NCBI RefSeq assembly: GCF_002783505.1
Contig: NZ_PFGL01000048.1
Span: 32,928-96,927 of the forward strand
Direction: 5' to 3'
DNA from: Shewanella sp. CG12_big_fil_rev_8_21_14_0_65_47_15
GTDB taxonomy: Bacteria; Pseudomonadota; Gammaproteobacteria; Enterobacterales; Shewanellaceae
Length of the DNA stretch: 64,000 nucleotides
Position 1 is the first letter of the stretch. Each line of letters begins with the position of its first letter. This document shows, one piece after another, positions 27,399 to 36,366 of the stretch. Below the pieces are notes generated by a model. The model ran no database searches and was not told where the DNA came from. It was given only the letters and a program-made list of their open reading frames with translations. A program made the translations under genes and the position numbers.

Positions 27399-29537
27399 TT
27401 ACATTTGGTAGCTTAAGGTCAAGCCTAGGTAATGGGCGTTATAGTCATGGGTCATATCGCCGAAACTGAGCACATTGGGGGTGCTATCCCACGTAGTGCC
27501 TTGGTTTTGCCAGTTCGCATCTTGATATTTCTCGAATAACCAATCGACACGCAGTGACATACTCTCGGCAAACTTATATTTGGCGTAGGCATTAATATTG
27601 TGTTTGCGGGTGTAGTAGTCGCCGTAGGGACTGGTGATACCATAGGTGACGTCTGTGTCACTCTGACCATTCGAATAGCTATAATCCAAGCCTATGTCGA
27701 GGTGGTTATCGAATAGATTTTGATAGACTATGCCTGCGCCAATAAGGGTGGATTTCTCTTCGGATGTACTGTACCAATCGGGGGTAGAGAAGGTGTTACT
27801 CCCCGCTTGGTCAGAGTCGCGCCAATCTTGATTGAGGTAGGCATTTAAACTGAGATCATTGCTGACGACATATTGTGCCGATACGTCATAACCTAGGTAG
27901 GACACTTGAGTGAGACCCACTTGGGTATGGTGATAATCGTCATCGACACTGTGTAAGCTGGCGCCCAGCGAGAGGCCAATATCAGTTTGATAATCTGTGT
28001 GTAAGGTGACTTTCTGTCTTTTTCTGTCCGCAAGATAGGATTTACGTAGCCAAGGGTTACTGGGACTCTGGGTTGTTGCTACCGGATCGTATTCACTCCC
28101 ATCCCGCTCCAGTGCTTCTCCTTTTAACCAGGCCGACCAAGTGGGCGAATAACGATAACTCAGTTTAGCAAATACGCCGTACTCATCGACGGATTGCCGA
28201 TCAAGCTCGGAGTAATCATTTTCATCACGAATGTAGCCCGCTTCGGCATAGGCCGATGATGTAAAACGGTATTTACCTTTAAGTTCGAACTTTTTGGTTT
28301 GTTTATCATAGAGGCTGTTTTGCGCCGTGCCCTGGTGAAAACTGTCGGTGATAACCTGTGGAAAGTCTAACTTCTTGGTTTTATTGTCCCTATCTTGATA
28401 GTTATAGCTTGCCTGTACGCTGAAATCTTGGGTGATCCGCCCTGAATATTTCAGGATCATCTCGAGGATATCCACTTGGCCTTCTAGGCTATCTGTGGGT
28501 AATACAGGCGAGGGACCATTGATAGTGGCTGGGACAAATGCCTCATCTTGGGACATGCGGCTAAAACCTGTGTGCATGAGCACATTATGACCATTGGCAC
28601 CACCGGAGGCTTCTGCTGCCACTCGATAGGCCTTATTGTCAGGGTCAACTGCATTCTGCCCTATATATGCGGCACCAAAGGTGGGTGTGTAAGCCGATTG
28701 CCACTGCAATGCCTGGTGATCATTTTTATATTGGCTCATCTGGCTATTGATACCAGCCTGCCAACCCGTACCACTAAAATAAATGCTAGCATCGACTTGA
28801 TCGTTACTGTCATCAATGGGTTGAGCGAGCATCACACTATTGGTGAGTATATTAGCACTGGTTTTTTTTGCACCGCTGCGGTCTTCATGTTGGTAGCTTA
28901 GTGAGGCTTTATACTGACTGTTCGATGACATTTTGCCCGCATAGTAACCACCGAGTGTGAAGCGATCCCGCTGCAGGCTCAAATCTTGATTAACTAGGCT
29001 GCTCTGCAACATAGGCATAGTTTGCGTGGTGCCGCCCGTGACCCAGTTATCGGGTAACAGCATCTTATCTTGTTCTGCAACATAGGGGCTCTTTAACTGA
29101 TTGTGGTTATAGTTTGCTAAGCCTCGATAACCTAAGTTGATTTGGTAGTTACCCGGTCTTCCAGTGGAGAGTTTGGCCGAGCCTGCATCATAACCTAAGT
29201 TATCGATAACGAGTTGGGTTTGATAACCCGTCGGTGTTTTGTACTGCATATCGGCACCGACGGCGCCAACGAGGCCATCCTTATCCGTACCTGTCACATT
29301 TCCGAAGCGGCTGTCTTCGCCGTCATTGTAGGCGAGGGTGGCACTTACCTCACCAGTATGGCCCGTTTTAGGTTGGCATTGCTTACAACTCCATGCCGCA
29401 GTTTTAATGTTATCGCGATTGGCTTTTTGTAGCTCATAGCCTTCGGCATGGGCTTGAGTGAGGGCGCTGCTTATCGCCCAAGCAAGCAAAGTGAGTGAAA
29501 AACAAGCGCTATGATGAGACATTTTAGCTATTTGCAT
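27399..29537 (-). CDS. mtrE: MtrE, outer-membrane beta-barrel paralogue of MtrB
   Basis: 712 residues. Signal peptide to about residue 31 (QAHA), then the MtrB-like CXXC pair (Cys51 and Cys54 in WSCKQC) and a long beta-barrel with repeated aromatic/alternating strands ending LGLTLSYQM. By homology it is the sheath of the MtrD-MtrE-MtrF conduit. Start choice: AAGGGA lies six bases before the ATG at 29535-29537; an ATG two codons earlier is too close to it, and the open frame further upstream overlaps mtrD. It follows mtrD by 13 bases. Confidence 0.95.
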   Translation of the reverse strand: MQIAKMSHHSACFSLTLLAWAISSALTQAHAEGYELQKANRDNIKTAAWSCKQCQPKTGHTGEVSATLAYNDGEDSRFGNVTGTDKDGLVGAVGADMQYKTPTGYQTQLVIDNLGYDAGSAKLSTGRPGNYQINLGYRGLANYNHNQLKSPYVAEQDKMLLPDNWVTGGTTQTMPMLQSSLVNQDLSLQRDRFTLGGYYAGKMSSNSQYKASLSYQHEDRSGAKKTSANILTNSVMLAQPIDDSNDQVDASIYFSGTGWQAGINSQMSQYKNDHQALQWQSAYTPTFGAAYIGQNAVDPDNKAYRVAAEASGGANGHNVLMHTGFSRMSQDEAFVPATINGPSPVLPTDSLEGQVDILEMILKYSGRITQDFSVQASYNYQDRDNKTKKLDFPQVITDSFHQGTAQNSLYDKQTKKFELKGKYRFTSSAYAEAGYIRDENDYSELDRQSVDEYGVFAKLSYRYSPTWSAWLKGEALERDGSEYDPVATTQSPSNPWLRKSYLADRKRQKVTLHTDYQTDIGLSLGASLHSVDDDYHHTQVGLTQVSYLGYDVSAQYVVSNDLSLNAYLNQDWRDSDQAGSNTFSTPDWYSTSEEKSTLIGAGIVYQNLFDNHLDIGLDYSYSNGQSDTDVTYGITSPYGDYYTRKHNINAYAKYKFAESMSLRVDWLFEKYQDANWQNQGTTWDSTPNVLSFGDMTHDYNAHYLGLTLSYQM

Positions 29538-29550
29538 GATCATTCCCTTG

Positions 29551-30516
29551 TTATCTCTGTAGTAACTTGCCCGATGGATGGTTTGAACCATGTATTTGCC
29601 CATGGCAATTCATACAGGAATTGCCCGAGGTGAAGGCATTGGTTTGATTGCCGAAGTAAGCATTGCTGCTATGACCATCGGAAGCGTGACACTGCTGACA
29701 CAACTGGGGTAGCTTACTAATTAACATTGCCTCATTGACGCTACCATGGGGGTTATGGCAATTAGCACAGTTGTCTGTGACAGGGGCATGTTCCCATAGC
29801 TTGGGCCCCCGTTTTTCGGCGTGGCAGCTATAGCAATTTTCATTCACGCTCATTTGCTTCAAGCTTGAATCGTTTAAACTGCCATGGGGGTTATGGCAAT
29901 CGCTACACACCATTTGTTGCCACTGCAACGGATGGGCAGAGCGTTTGTGGATGTCGGCTTTTTGCTGGGTATGACACTGGCTACAGATGGCGACTTCGTT
30001 GGCCTTATCACCGATAGGATCTTTTGCTGTATGAACTTGATGGCAGCTGCTGCAGGCGATATCGGCGTTATCGTGGTGATTACCTTTCCAGGCAATGCGT
30101 TGGTCGTCATTGTGGCAGCTCATGCAGACACTATTTTGTTTTTGAGCAGGTACCGGAGAATCTTGGCCAAAGGTAATCATTGGCTCTTTGCCTCCTTTAT
30201 TATGGGTGCCGAGCGGACCGTGGCAGGCCTCACACTGCAAATCTGCCATCGGGGAGTCTTTTATAGTGGGGTTGCCATGCACACCATCAAATATTGCCAT
30301 TACCACGGCACTTTTTTTGTGGCACATCAGGCAAGTATCTGCCCCCTTCGCAGAGTATTGACCTTCGGCAAATTTTTTGTCTAATGTTGCTACAACTTCC
30401 TCTGGGCTTTTATCATCCCAGGGGGTTGCCGGGGCCGAAAGGCTCACTATTGCCAACATAACAGCAAACATAGCTTTCACTATGCTATTGAACTTTAGCC
30501 TTATATCCATGTTCAT
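29551..30516 (-). CDS. mtrD: MtrD, periplasmic decaheme c-type cytochrome
   Basis: 321 residues, paralogue of MtrA: N-terminal signal (to about 28-30), then ten CXXCH motifs CLMCH, CEACH, CMSCH, CSSCH, CSQCH, CSDCH, CYSCH, CANCH, CQQCH, CMNCH and the identical tail [13 protein letters not shown]. It is shorter than MtrA mainly by a gap before the last heme ([12 protein letters not shown] region in MtrA). By homology it carries electrons through MtrE to MtrF; MtrD can partly replace MtrA in S. oneidensis. First gene of mtrDEF. ATG at 30514-30516 with GGGAAAAG upstream; a second ATG two codons later is possible. Confidence 0.95.
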   Translation of the reverse strand: MNMDIRLKFNSIVKAMFAVMLAIVSLSAPATPWDDKSPEEVVATLDKKFAEGQYSAKGADTCLMCHKKSAVVMAIFDGVHGNPTIKDSPMADLQCEACHGPLGTHNKGGKEPMITFGQDSPVPAQKQNSVCMSCHNDDQRIAWKGNHHDNADIACSSCHQVHTAKDPIGDKANEVAICSQCHTQQKADIHKRSAHPLQWQQMVCSDCHNPHGSLNDSSLKQMSVNENCYSCHAEKRGPKLWEHAPVTDNCANCHNPHGSVNEAMLISKLPQLCQQCHASDGHSSNAYFGNQTNAFTSGNSCMNCHGQIHGSNHPSGKLLQR

Positions 30517-30679
30517 CTTTTCCCGAGTGCGTTTTATTTGTTATTTTCCAAGCTTTCGATATTGCTAATTTAGCCCAATCAAGTTGATTAATATTAGAAC
30601 ATCTTTATGACAACCGCTTAACATTTTGGCGGGGTTTTGACTGTAAAGAGGGATGATTTCGCTGGTTATAATGACTAAA

Positions 30680-30695
30680 TGTGACTTGGGTCACA
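30680..30695. promoter_or_regulatory. Perfect CRP-type palindrome upstream of mtrD
   Basis: TGTGACTTGGGTCACA matches TGTGA-N6-TCACA at all ten positions. It lies 164 bases upstream of the mtrD start and about 130 bases from the distal side of the Fur box. Shewanella CRP controls anaerobic respiration genes. Confidence 0.8.
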
Positions 30696-30822
30696 CTCGT
30701 GTTCGGTGGCTGTTTGTTTACCTTCTTTTTAACTTTGGGAGTGGATGAGGCTGAATATGGATTTTTATTTTCTGCAGGCCGTTTATTCATGGGGATTTTT
30801 GTCACATAATACCCAACACAAT

Positions 30823-30837
30823 TGAAAATTATTATCG
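30823..30837. promoter_or_regulatory. Fur box upstream of feoAB
   Basis: TGAAAATTATTATCG agrees with the 7-1-7 Fur consensus TGATAATNATTATCA at 12 of the 14 defined positions. It lies about 65-80 bases upstream of the inferred feoA transcription start. Fur repression of feoAB is standard in gamma-proteobacteria. Confidence 0.7.
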
Positions 30838-30853
30838 TTACCAGTCAAAAATA

Positions 30854-30895
30854 TTGATCTAGGTAAAATTATTCGGTTTATGGCTCAGTTACAAT
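30854..30895 (+). promoter_or_regulatory. feoA promoter with FNR/CRP-type site at about -41.5
   Basis: TTGATCTAGGTAAA (30854-30867) matches 8 of 10 positions of the FNR consensus TTGAT-N4-ATCAA. TACAAT at 30890-30895 is a -10 box; the -35 is poor. If transcription starts near 30902, the site is centred at -41.5, the class II activator position. E. coli feoABC is also FNR-activated and Fur-repressed. Confidence 0.5.
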
Positions 30896-30939
30896 GGACA
30901 CAGTTTTCAAGCTGAAGCGGTTGCAAGGTGGAATACATA

Positions 30940-31179
30940 ATGAAGTTAAGCGAACTCAGTCCCGGTGATCGTGGCATTATTTCTGAAATCGGGCGATTAG
31001 ATCTGCCGCAGACAGTGAAGCGCAAATTATTATCCATGGGGATCACGCCGAATACGCGATTTGCTTTGATCCGACGTGCGCCTATGGGCTCAGGTTTAGA
31101 ATTGGATATTCGTGGTAGTAAACTTTGTATGCGCAGAGACTTGGCAGACATCATTGAGGTGGAAAAGGCGAATGACTAA
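30940..31179 (+). CDS. feoA: FeoA, ferrous iron transport accessory protein
   Basis: 79 residues, a single SH3-like FeoA domain (MKLSELSPGDRGIISEI; CMRRDLADIIEVE at the end). FeoA is a small cytoplasmic protein needed for FeoB activity. The ATG at 30940 has AAGGTGG eight bases upstream; an earlier frame start at 30928 adds four residues without support. It overlaps feoB by 8 bases, so they are coupled. Confidence 0.93.
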   Translation: MKLSELSPGDRGIISEIGRLDLPQTVKRKLLSMGITPNTRFALIRRAPMGSGLELDIRGSKLCMRRDLADIIEVEKAND

Positions 31180-33466
31180 GCAGTTTCATTGCGTCACCGT
31201 CGGTAACCCTAATGCGGGTAAATCGACACTCTTTAACGCGCTGACTGGCGCGAATCAGCAGGTCGGTAACTGGTCAGGTGTGACGGTTGAGAAAAAAACC
31301 GGTCATTTCACCTTAAATGGTGCTGATGTGTATTTGACTGACTTGCCCGGCATTTATGATTTATTGCCCGCGGGCAGCAGTTGTGATTGTTCCCTCGACG
31401 AGCAAATCGCCCAACAATATATAGCCGAACAACGGGTTGATGGCATTATCAATTTAGTCGATGCTACTAACATAGAGCGACATTTATACCTTACGGCCCA
31501 ACTGCGAGAACTCGCGATTCCTATGGTGGTTGTGCTCAATAAGATTGATGCGGCGATCAAACGCGGCATCAAAGTCGATGTGCAGAAGATGAGCCAAGAG
31601 CTGGGGTGTCCCGTTATCGGGGTTTGTTCTCGGGATAGCGCCGATGTCGCTAAAGTACAAGCGCAAGTGCTGGATTTGCTCCAAGGCAAAGTGTCTGAAG
31701 CACCATTAATGCTCAAGTATGATGCGCAAATTGAAGCGGGTGTGAGTTTACTTTGCAGCAAAGATCCCCAATTAAGCCGCGGCCGAGCCTTAGCAATGCT
31801 CGGAAATGGGTCGGGCTGCGGTAGCTGCAAGAATGCCGAACTGCAGGATGAAGTGAACACTTGCACTGCACAAATATCTTCGCAAGGCCATGATATTGAA
31901 GTGATGGTTGCTACCACAAGATTCAATTTTGTTGAACGTGTGTTCAAAAGCTCAGTGAAAGCGGATGACTTTCTGACACTGACCGACAAATTAGATAAGC
32001 TGGTGTTACACCCCGTACTTGGCATTCCGGTATTTTTATTTGTTATGTACTTGATGTTTATGTTCAGCATCAATATCGGCAGTGCCTTTATCGATTTCTT
32101 CGATGTGTTTGCTGGCGCACTTTTTGTCGATCACTTCGGCTCATTCTTGACAAGCATGGGCTCTCCAGCTTGGTTGGTCACTATCTTGGCGGGTGGTGTT
32201 GGCCAAGGAATTCAAACAGTATCGACCTTTATTCCGGTGATTGCCGCACTGTTCCTCGGTTTATCGGTGCTTGAAGGTTCAGGTTATATGGCCCGTGCTG
32301 CATTTGTGGTCGATGGTTTAATGCGCCGTATCGGTCTGCCAGGCAAAGCCTTTGTGCCTATGATTGTTGGCTTTGGCTGTTCAGTGCCTGCGATTATGGC
32401 GACACGTACCTTAGGCAGTGAGCGTGAGCGTATTGTCACAGGCATGATGGCGCCCTTTATGTCCTGCGGTGCTCGTTTACCCGTTTATGCACTCTTTGCC
32501 GCGGCGTTTTTCCCTGATTCGGGTCAGAACTTGGTTTTCTTACTCTATATTCTGGGCATTTTTGCCGCGATTGGTACTGGCCTATTGCTAAGAAGCACCT
32601 TATTGCCGGGCACTAGCAGCGCGGTGGTGATGGAGCTACCCAGTTACGAATTACCTAAGCTTAAGGCGGTCATGGTGCGTACGGGGAAACGGACTAAGAG
32701 CTTTATTCTCGGTGCGGGCAAAACCATAGTGTTAGTGGTGACCCTATTAAACTTTATCAATGCCATTGGTGTTGATGGCACCTTCGGCCACGAGGATAGC
32801 CAAGCTTCATTATTGAGTGTGGCGAGTCAAAAGGTGACGCCAATATTTGCCCCCATGGGAATCGAGCAGGATAACTGGCCTGCCACCGTAGGGATTATTA
32901 CGGGTATTTTTGCGAAAGAAGCCGTCGTGGGCACGCTTAATAGCTTATATAGCAATGCCGCTGCGGGTGACGATGGTTTGACACCGTTGGCTGATAGCTT
33001 TAAAGAGGCCTTAGCAACGATCCCAGCCAATTTATTTGGTTTGGATTTAGAAGATCCCCTTAAATTATCCGTAGGCGATGTGTCAACCACCCAGGCTGCA
33101 GCTGAAACATTGGGCGTAGAGAACACCACGTTCAGCGCGTTGCAATCGGGTTTTACCACTAAGATTGCTGCGTTCTCCTACTTATTATTTATCTTACTCT
33201 ACACGCCTTGTGTTGCGGCTATGGGGGCTTTAGTCAACGAATTTGGTTCTCGCTGGGCGACTTTTGCTGCGACTTGGACTTTTGCATTGGCCTATGGCTC
33301 GGCCACCATAGTGTACCAAGGGGCGACCTTTAGTGCGCATCCGCTACAATCGAGCCTGTGGATTGGTTTCTTCCTATTGGCCTTAGCGGGGTTCTACCTT
33401 TGGCTTAAACATAAGGGAAAAAGAACGCAGCAGATCATTCCTGGGATCCGTATCATTACTGAATAA
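31172..33466 (+). CDS. feoB: FeoB, ferrous iron transporter
   Basis: 764 residues. The N-terminal G domain has G1 GNPNAGKST (about 10-18), G3 DLPGIY and G4 NKID. A spacer domain with a Cys-containing loop (GSGCGSCKN, near residue 215) leads to about eight to ten membrane helices with two Gate segments (MIVGFGCSVPAIMATRT and the C-terminal TPCVAAMGAL). It imports Fe(II) across the inner membrane. ATG at 31172 inside the end of feoA, with a GGAAAAGG just before it. No feoC follows: the next 190 bases hold only a terminator and the glnS leader. Placement beside the Mtr cluster links Fe(III) reduction with Fe(II) uptake. Confidence 0.96.
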   Translation: MTKQFHCVTVGNPNAGKSTLFNALTGANQQVGNWSGVTVEKKTGHFTLNGADVYLTDLPGIYDLLPAGSSCDCSLDEQIAQQYIAEQRVDGIINLVDATNIERHLYLTAQLRELAIPMVVVLNKIDAAIKRGIKVDVQKMSQELGCPVIGVCSRDSADVAKVQAQVLDLLQGKVSEAPLMLKYDAQIEAGVSLLCSKDPQLSRGRALAMLGNGSGCGSCKNAELQDEVNTCTAQISSQGHDIEVMVATTRFNFVERVFKSSVKADDFLTLTDKLDKLVLHPVLGIPVFLFVMYLMFMFSINIGSAFIDFFDVFAGALFVDHFGSFLTSMGSPAWLVTILAGGVGQGIQTVSTFIPVIAALFLGLSVLEGSGYMARAAFVVDGLMRRIGLPGKAFVPMIVGFGCSVPAIMATRTLGSERERIVTGMMAPFMSCGARLPVYALFAAAFFPDSGQNLVFLLYILGIFAAIGTGLLLRSTLLPGTSSAVVMELPSYELPKLKAVMVRTGKRTKSFILGAGKTIVLVVTLLNFINAIGVDGTFGHEDSQASLLSVASQKVTPIFAPMGIEQDNWPATVGIITGIFAKEAVVGTLNSLYSNAAAGDDGLTPLADSFKEALATIPANLFGLDLEDPLKLSVGDVSTTQAAAETLGVENTTFSALQSGFTTKIAAFSYLLFILLYTPCVAAMGALVNEFGSRWATFAATWTFALAYGSATIVYQGATFSAHPLQSSLWIGFFLLALAGFYLWLKHKGKRTQQIIPGIRIITE

Positions 33467-33494
33467 GACATACCAGCCCAATGAAGACAGAGAT

Positions 33495-33522
33495 AAAAGC
33501 AGCTTTCATGGCTGCTTTTATT
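33495..33522 (+). terminator. Terminator of feoAB
   Basis: AAAAGCAGC/GCTGCTTTT stem with a 7-base loop followed by a T-rich run, 28 bases past the feoB stop. Confidence 0.85.
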
Positions 33523-33655
33523 GTTTTACTATCACGGCAATAACCCCAGACTGCCTAAAAGCCAGAGTTTTTAACACTAGGCATTGTAACTAGTAGTGAT
33601 CTGTAGGATCATGCTGGTTTTCTTAAAATTGCCATTGTTCGCAAAGAGGAATTCC

Positions 33656-35326
33656 ATGAGTCATGTGGACACTGAAGTACGTCCGAGTAACTTTATTCGT
33701 AATATCATAGATGAGGATCTGCAGAGCGGTAAGCACACGAGTGTGCAGACCCGTTTCCCGCCAGAGCCGAATGGCTACTTACATATAGGCCATGCAAAGT
33801 CTATTTGCCTAAACTTTGGTATAGCGCGTGACTATAAAGGTCTATGCAATTTACGTTTTGACGATACCAATCCTGAAAAAGAAGACATAGATTATGTTAA
33901 TTCTATTCAGGCGGATGTGCGTTGGCTTGGATTCCAATGGGATGGTGATGTTCGTTATTCATCTAATTATTTTGACCAGTTACATCAATATGCGGTGGAA
34001 CTGATCAATAAAGGTTTGGCCTATGTATGTTTCTTGAATGCCGATGAAACCCGTGAATACCGTGGCACTCTAAGAGAGCCGGGCAAAAATAGCCCATATC
34101 GCGATACTTCCGTGGAAGAAAATCTGCGTTTATTTGAAAAAATGCGTTTGGGTGAATTCAAAGAAGGTGAGTGTGCGCTGCGTGCCAAGATCGATATGGC
34201 ATCGCCCTTTATGTGTATGCGCGATCCGGTTATTTACCGCATTCGCTTTGCACATCATCACCAAACGGGTGATAAGTGGTGCATATATCCTATGTACGAT
34301 TTTACCCACTGTATTTCCGATGCTTTGGAACATATTACCCATTCATTATGTACGTTAGAGTTCCAAGACAACCGCCGCTTATACGACTGGGTATTGGATA
34401 ATTTAGATGATTTTCAAGTGCCAAACCGTACCCGTCAGTACGAGTTTTCCCGCTTGAATCTCGAATATACCTTGATGTCCAAGCGTAAGCTAAACGATCT
34501 GGTGACTCGCAAACTCGTCTCAGGTTGGGACGATCCACGTATGCCAACCATTGCGGGCTTGCGTCGCCGTGGCTATACGCCAGCATCCATTCGTGAGTTT
34601 TGTCAGCGCATTGGTATCACTAAGCAAGATAATATGATCGAAGTGGCCATGCTCGATGCGTGTATTCGTGAAGAGTTGAACGAACATGCACCGCGAGCGA
34701 TGGCCGTGTTACGTCCATTAAAAGTGATCATCGAAAACTATGCCGAAGGTGAGCTTGAGTACATTCAAGCGGCCGCTCATCCCAATGATGAGAGCATGGG
34801 CACTCGTGAACTCGCCTTTGGCCGTGAAATATTGATTGATGTAGCTGATTTTAAAGAGGAAGCCAACAAGCAATACAAGCGTTTAGTCACAGGTAAAGAA
34901 GTGCGTTTACGTAATGCCTATGTGATTAAAGCTGAGCGTTGTGACAAAGACAGCGAAGGCAATATCACTACGGTTTACTGTACTTATGATCCTGAAACCT
35001 TAGGTAAAAATCCTGCTGATGGCCGTAAGGTCAAAGGCGTGATCCACTGGGTTGAGGCATCTACTGCCAAGCCTGCTGAATTCCGTCTCTATCAGCGTTT
35101 ATTTACCGATCCCAATCCAGCAGCGGCTGAGACTGTGGATGAAGTACTAAACCCTGAATCATTAGTGGTGGTGCACGGTTTTGCTGAAGCAAGCCTAGCG
35201 AATGCACCAGCAGAAAAAGCTTATCAGTTTGAGCGTGAAGGTTATTTCTGTGCCGATAATAAAGACTCAACACCACAGCATTTAGTCTTTAACCTCACGG
35301 TTGCACTGCGTGACTCTTTCGAATAA
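33656..35326 (+). CDS. glnS: Glutaminyl-tRNA synthetase
   Basis: 556 residues, class I synthetase. HIGH motif in [20 protein letters not shown] (about 35-54), the KMSKS-equivalent MSKRK (about 270), and the anticodon-binding beta-barrels in the C-terminal third. Charges tRNA-Gln in the cytoplasm. The ATG at 33656 has AGAGGA upstream and gives the normal family N-terminus ([21 protein letters not shown]); an open frame 20 codons longer is unsupported. Single gene with its own terminator. Confidence 0.97.
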   Translation: MSHVDTEVRPSNFIRNIIDEDLQSGKHTSVQTRFPPEPNGYLHIGHAKSICLNFGIARDYKGLCNLRFDDTNPEKEDIDYVNSIQADVRWLGFQWDGDVRYSSNYFDQLHQYAVELINKGLAYVCFLNADETREYRGTLREPGKNSPYRDTSVEENLRLFEKMRLGEFKEGECALRAKIDMASPFMCMRDPVIYRIRFAHHHQTGDKWCIYPMYDFTHCISDALEHITHSLCTLEFQDNRRLYDWVLDNLDDFQVPNRTRQYEFSRLNLEYTLMSKRKLNDLVTRKLVSGWDDPRMPTIAGLRRRGYTPASIREFCQRIGITKQDNMIEVAMLDACIREELNEHAPRAMAVLRPLKVIIENYAEGELEYIQAAAHPNDESMGTRELAFGREILIDVADFKEEANKQYKRLVTGKEVRLRNAYVIKAERCDKDSEGNITTVYCTYDPETLGKNPADGRKVKGVIHWVEASTAKPAEFRLYQRLFTDPNPAAAETVDEVLNPESLVVVHGFAEASLANAPAEKAYQFEREGYFCADNKDSTPQHLVFNLTVALRDSFE

Positions 35327-35397
35327 GTGTTTGAATAAGCGTTGCGCTAATCTGTCGATCGAGCGCTAAGTTAAGCTCGATGGCTAACATATACAAG

Positions 35398-35430
35398 AAG
35401 GCCCATAGATGTTATCTAGGGGCCTTTTTT
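35398..35430 (+). terminator. Terminator of glnS
   Basis: AAGGCCCATAGAT pairs with ATCTAGGGGCCTT (one mismatch) around GTT, then a run of T's. Confidence 0.85.
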
Positions 35431-35491
35431 ATTTTTACGGCTTTTTTATTTTCACGGAATAGGACAATCGAGTGCCAATAGGCTTTCGCTG

Positions 35492-36088
35492 TTATTGATA
35501 CATAGGTCCAAATCCTAAACTCCAAAGGATAACACTCGCAGCCATTAATCCCACGAGGAGCACAAGACCCGCAGTAACCATAGAACTGGCGTAGATGAAG
35601 CCTTTCTCCTCAGGAATATTCATAATGATAGGCACGCCAGCGTAGAGCAAATAGACCGAATAGGCTAAACCAATCAGCCCAACAATCATAATAAACCAGA
35701 GTACGGGATATAGTGCTGCGAGCCCCACCATAAACAAAGGGGTTGCTGTGTAGGAAGCAAGCTCTAATGCTTGCGTATAAGTTGGTTGTGCATCGAAGGT
35801 TTTTGCCATCCAATAGGCTAAATAGGCGAGAGCGAACACACCGCCAATCAGGCCTAGATACATGCCCGCTGACATAAACATCGCGCTTTGAGGGGTAAGG
35901 TAAATAGGATCGCCCGCCCCAGGATTCCAGCCTATATATGCCGTGGCAATATAACTGCAAATTGCAGGAATTAAGGCAATAAGTAACACATGACTTAAGC
36001 TACTTTTGAGTGCTTCATGGTTTTTTTCAATCGTCTGCCACTCTTGTTTAGGATGAGTGTATAGCCCCATTAAGTGATTCAGTATCAT
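35492..36088 (-). CDS. Yip1-family (YohC-like) inner-membrane protein
   Basis: 198 residues with about five membrane helices. The N-terminus (GLYTHPKQEWQTIEKN) has the P-x-x-x-W pattern common before the first helix of Yip1-domain proteins of bacteria. The central region (YTQALELASYTATPLFMVGL) and the later YAGVPIIMNIPEEKGFIY segment also fit. Function is unknown for bacterial members. ATG at 36086-36088. It converges with glnS and is divergent from miaE across a 278-base region that contains a large inverted repeat. Confidence 0.75.
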   Translation of the reverse strand: MILNHLMGLYTHPKQEWQTIEKNHEALKSSLSHVLLIALIPAICSYIATAYIGWNPGAGDPIYLTPQSAMFMSAGMYLGLIGGVFALAYLAYWMAKTFDAQPTYTQALELASYTATPLFMVGLAALYPVLWFIMIVGLIGLAYSVYLLYAGVPIIMNIPEEKGFIYASSMVTAGLVLLVGLMAASVILWSLGFGPMYQ

Positions 36089-36155
36089 TATAATTATCCT
36101 TGTTCAGCATTGATGAATGGCTCGCCAAACGTCAGACGAGCTGATAACAGCTCCG

Positions 36156-36199
36156 CAATTGTGATTAAAATGATCTCCTGTCCTTTTAAATCACAATTG
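36156..36199. promoter_or_regulatory. Large inverted repeat between Yip1-family gene and miaE
   Basis: CAATTGTGATTAAAA (36156-36170) and TTTTAAATCACAATTG (36184-36199) pair over 11 bp plus the A/T ends, with a 13-base spacer. A second perfect repeat, GAGCTG-ATAA-CAGCTC, lies at 36138-36153. No T-run, and it lies upstream of both genes, so an operator is more likely than a terminator. Confidence 0.45.
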
Positions 36200-36366
36200 G
36201 TTTCACCCTTGGGATCCGTCTTAGTGATCCGGATCTCAGTTCTTTAGAGTGTAGATTATTTATTGAACAAAAAGTTCAGGCCGTCAAGTTTACTGAAAGC
36301 TAATGCTATAGCTTATGGCTAAATATGCGTAAAATAGCGTGATTTTTTAATGAGGTTGACTGAGCT

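Larger units (their letters stand above)
30517..30939. other. Divergent mtrD/feoA regulatory region
   Basis: 423 bases between the divergent mtrDEF and feoAB operons. Contains a perfect CRP palindrome nearer mtrD, and a Fur-box match plus an FNR/CRP-type site and a -10 box before feoA. A 66-codon open frame on the minus strand (30605-30805) is not supported as a gene. Confidence 0.75.

Noticed and set aside
30605..30805. 66-codon open frame upstream of mtrD
   Set aside because: Lys/Asn/Pro-rich random-looking sequence across the perfect CRP site, with no start signal.
31112..31171. 20-codon upstream extension of feoB inside feoA
   Set aside because: FeoB begins immediately before its G1 motif; the ATG at 31172 has a ribosome-binding site.
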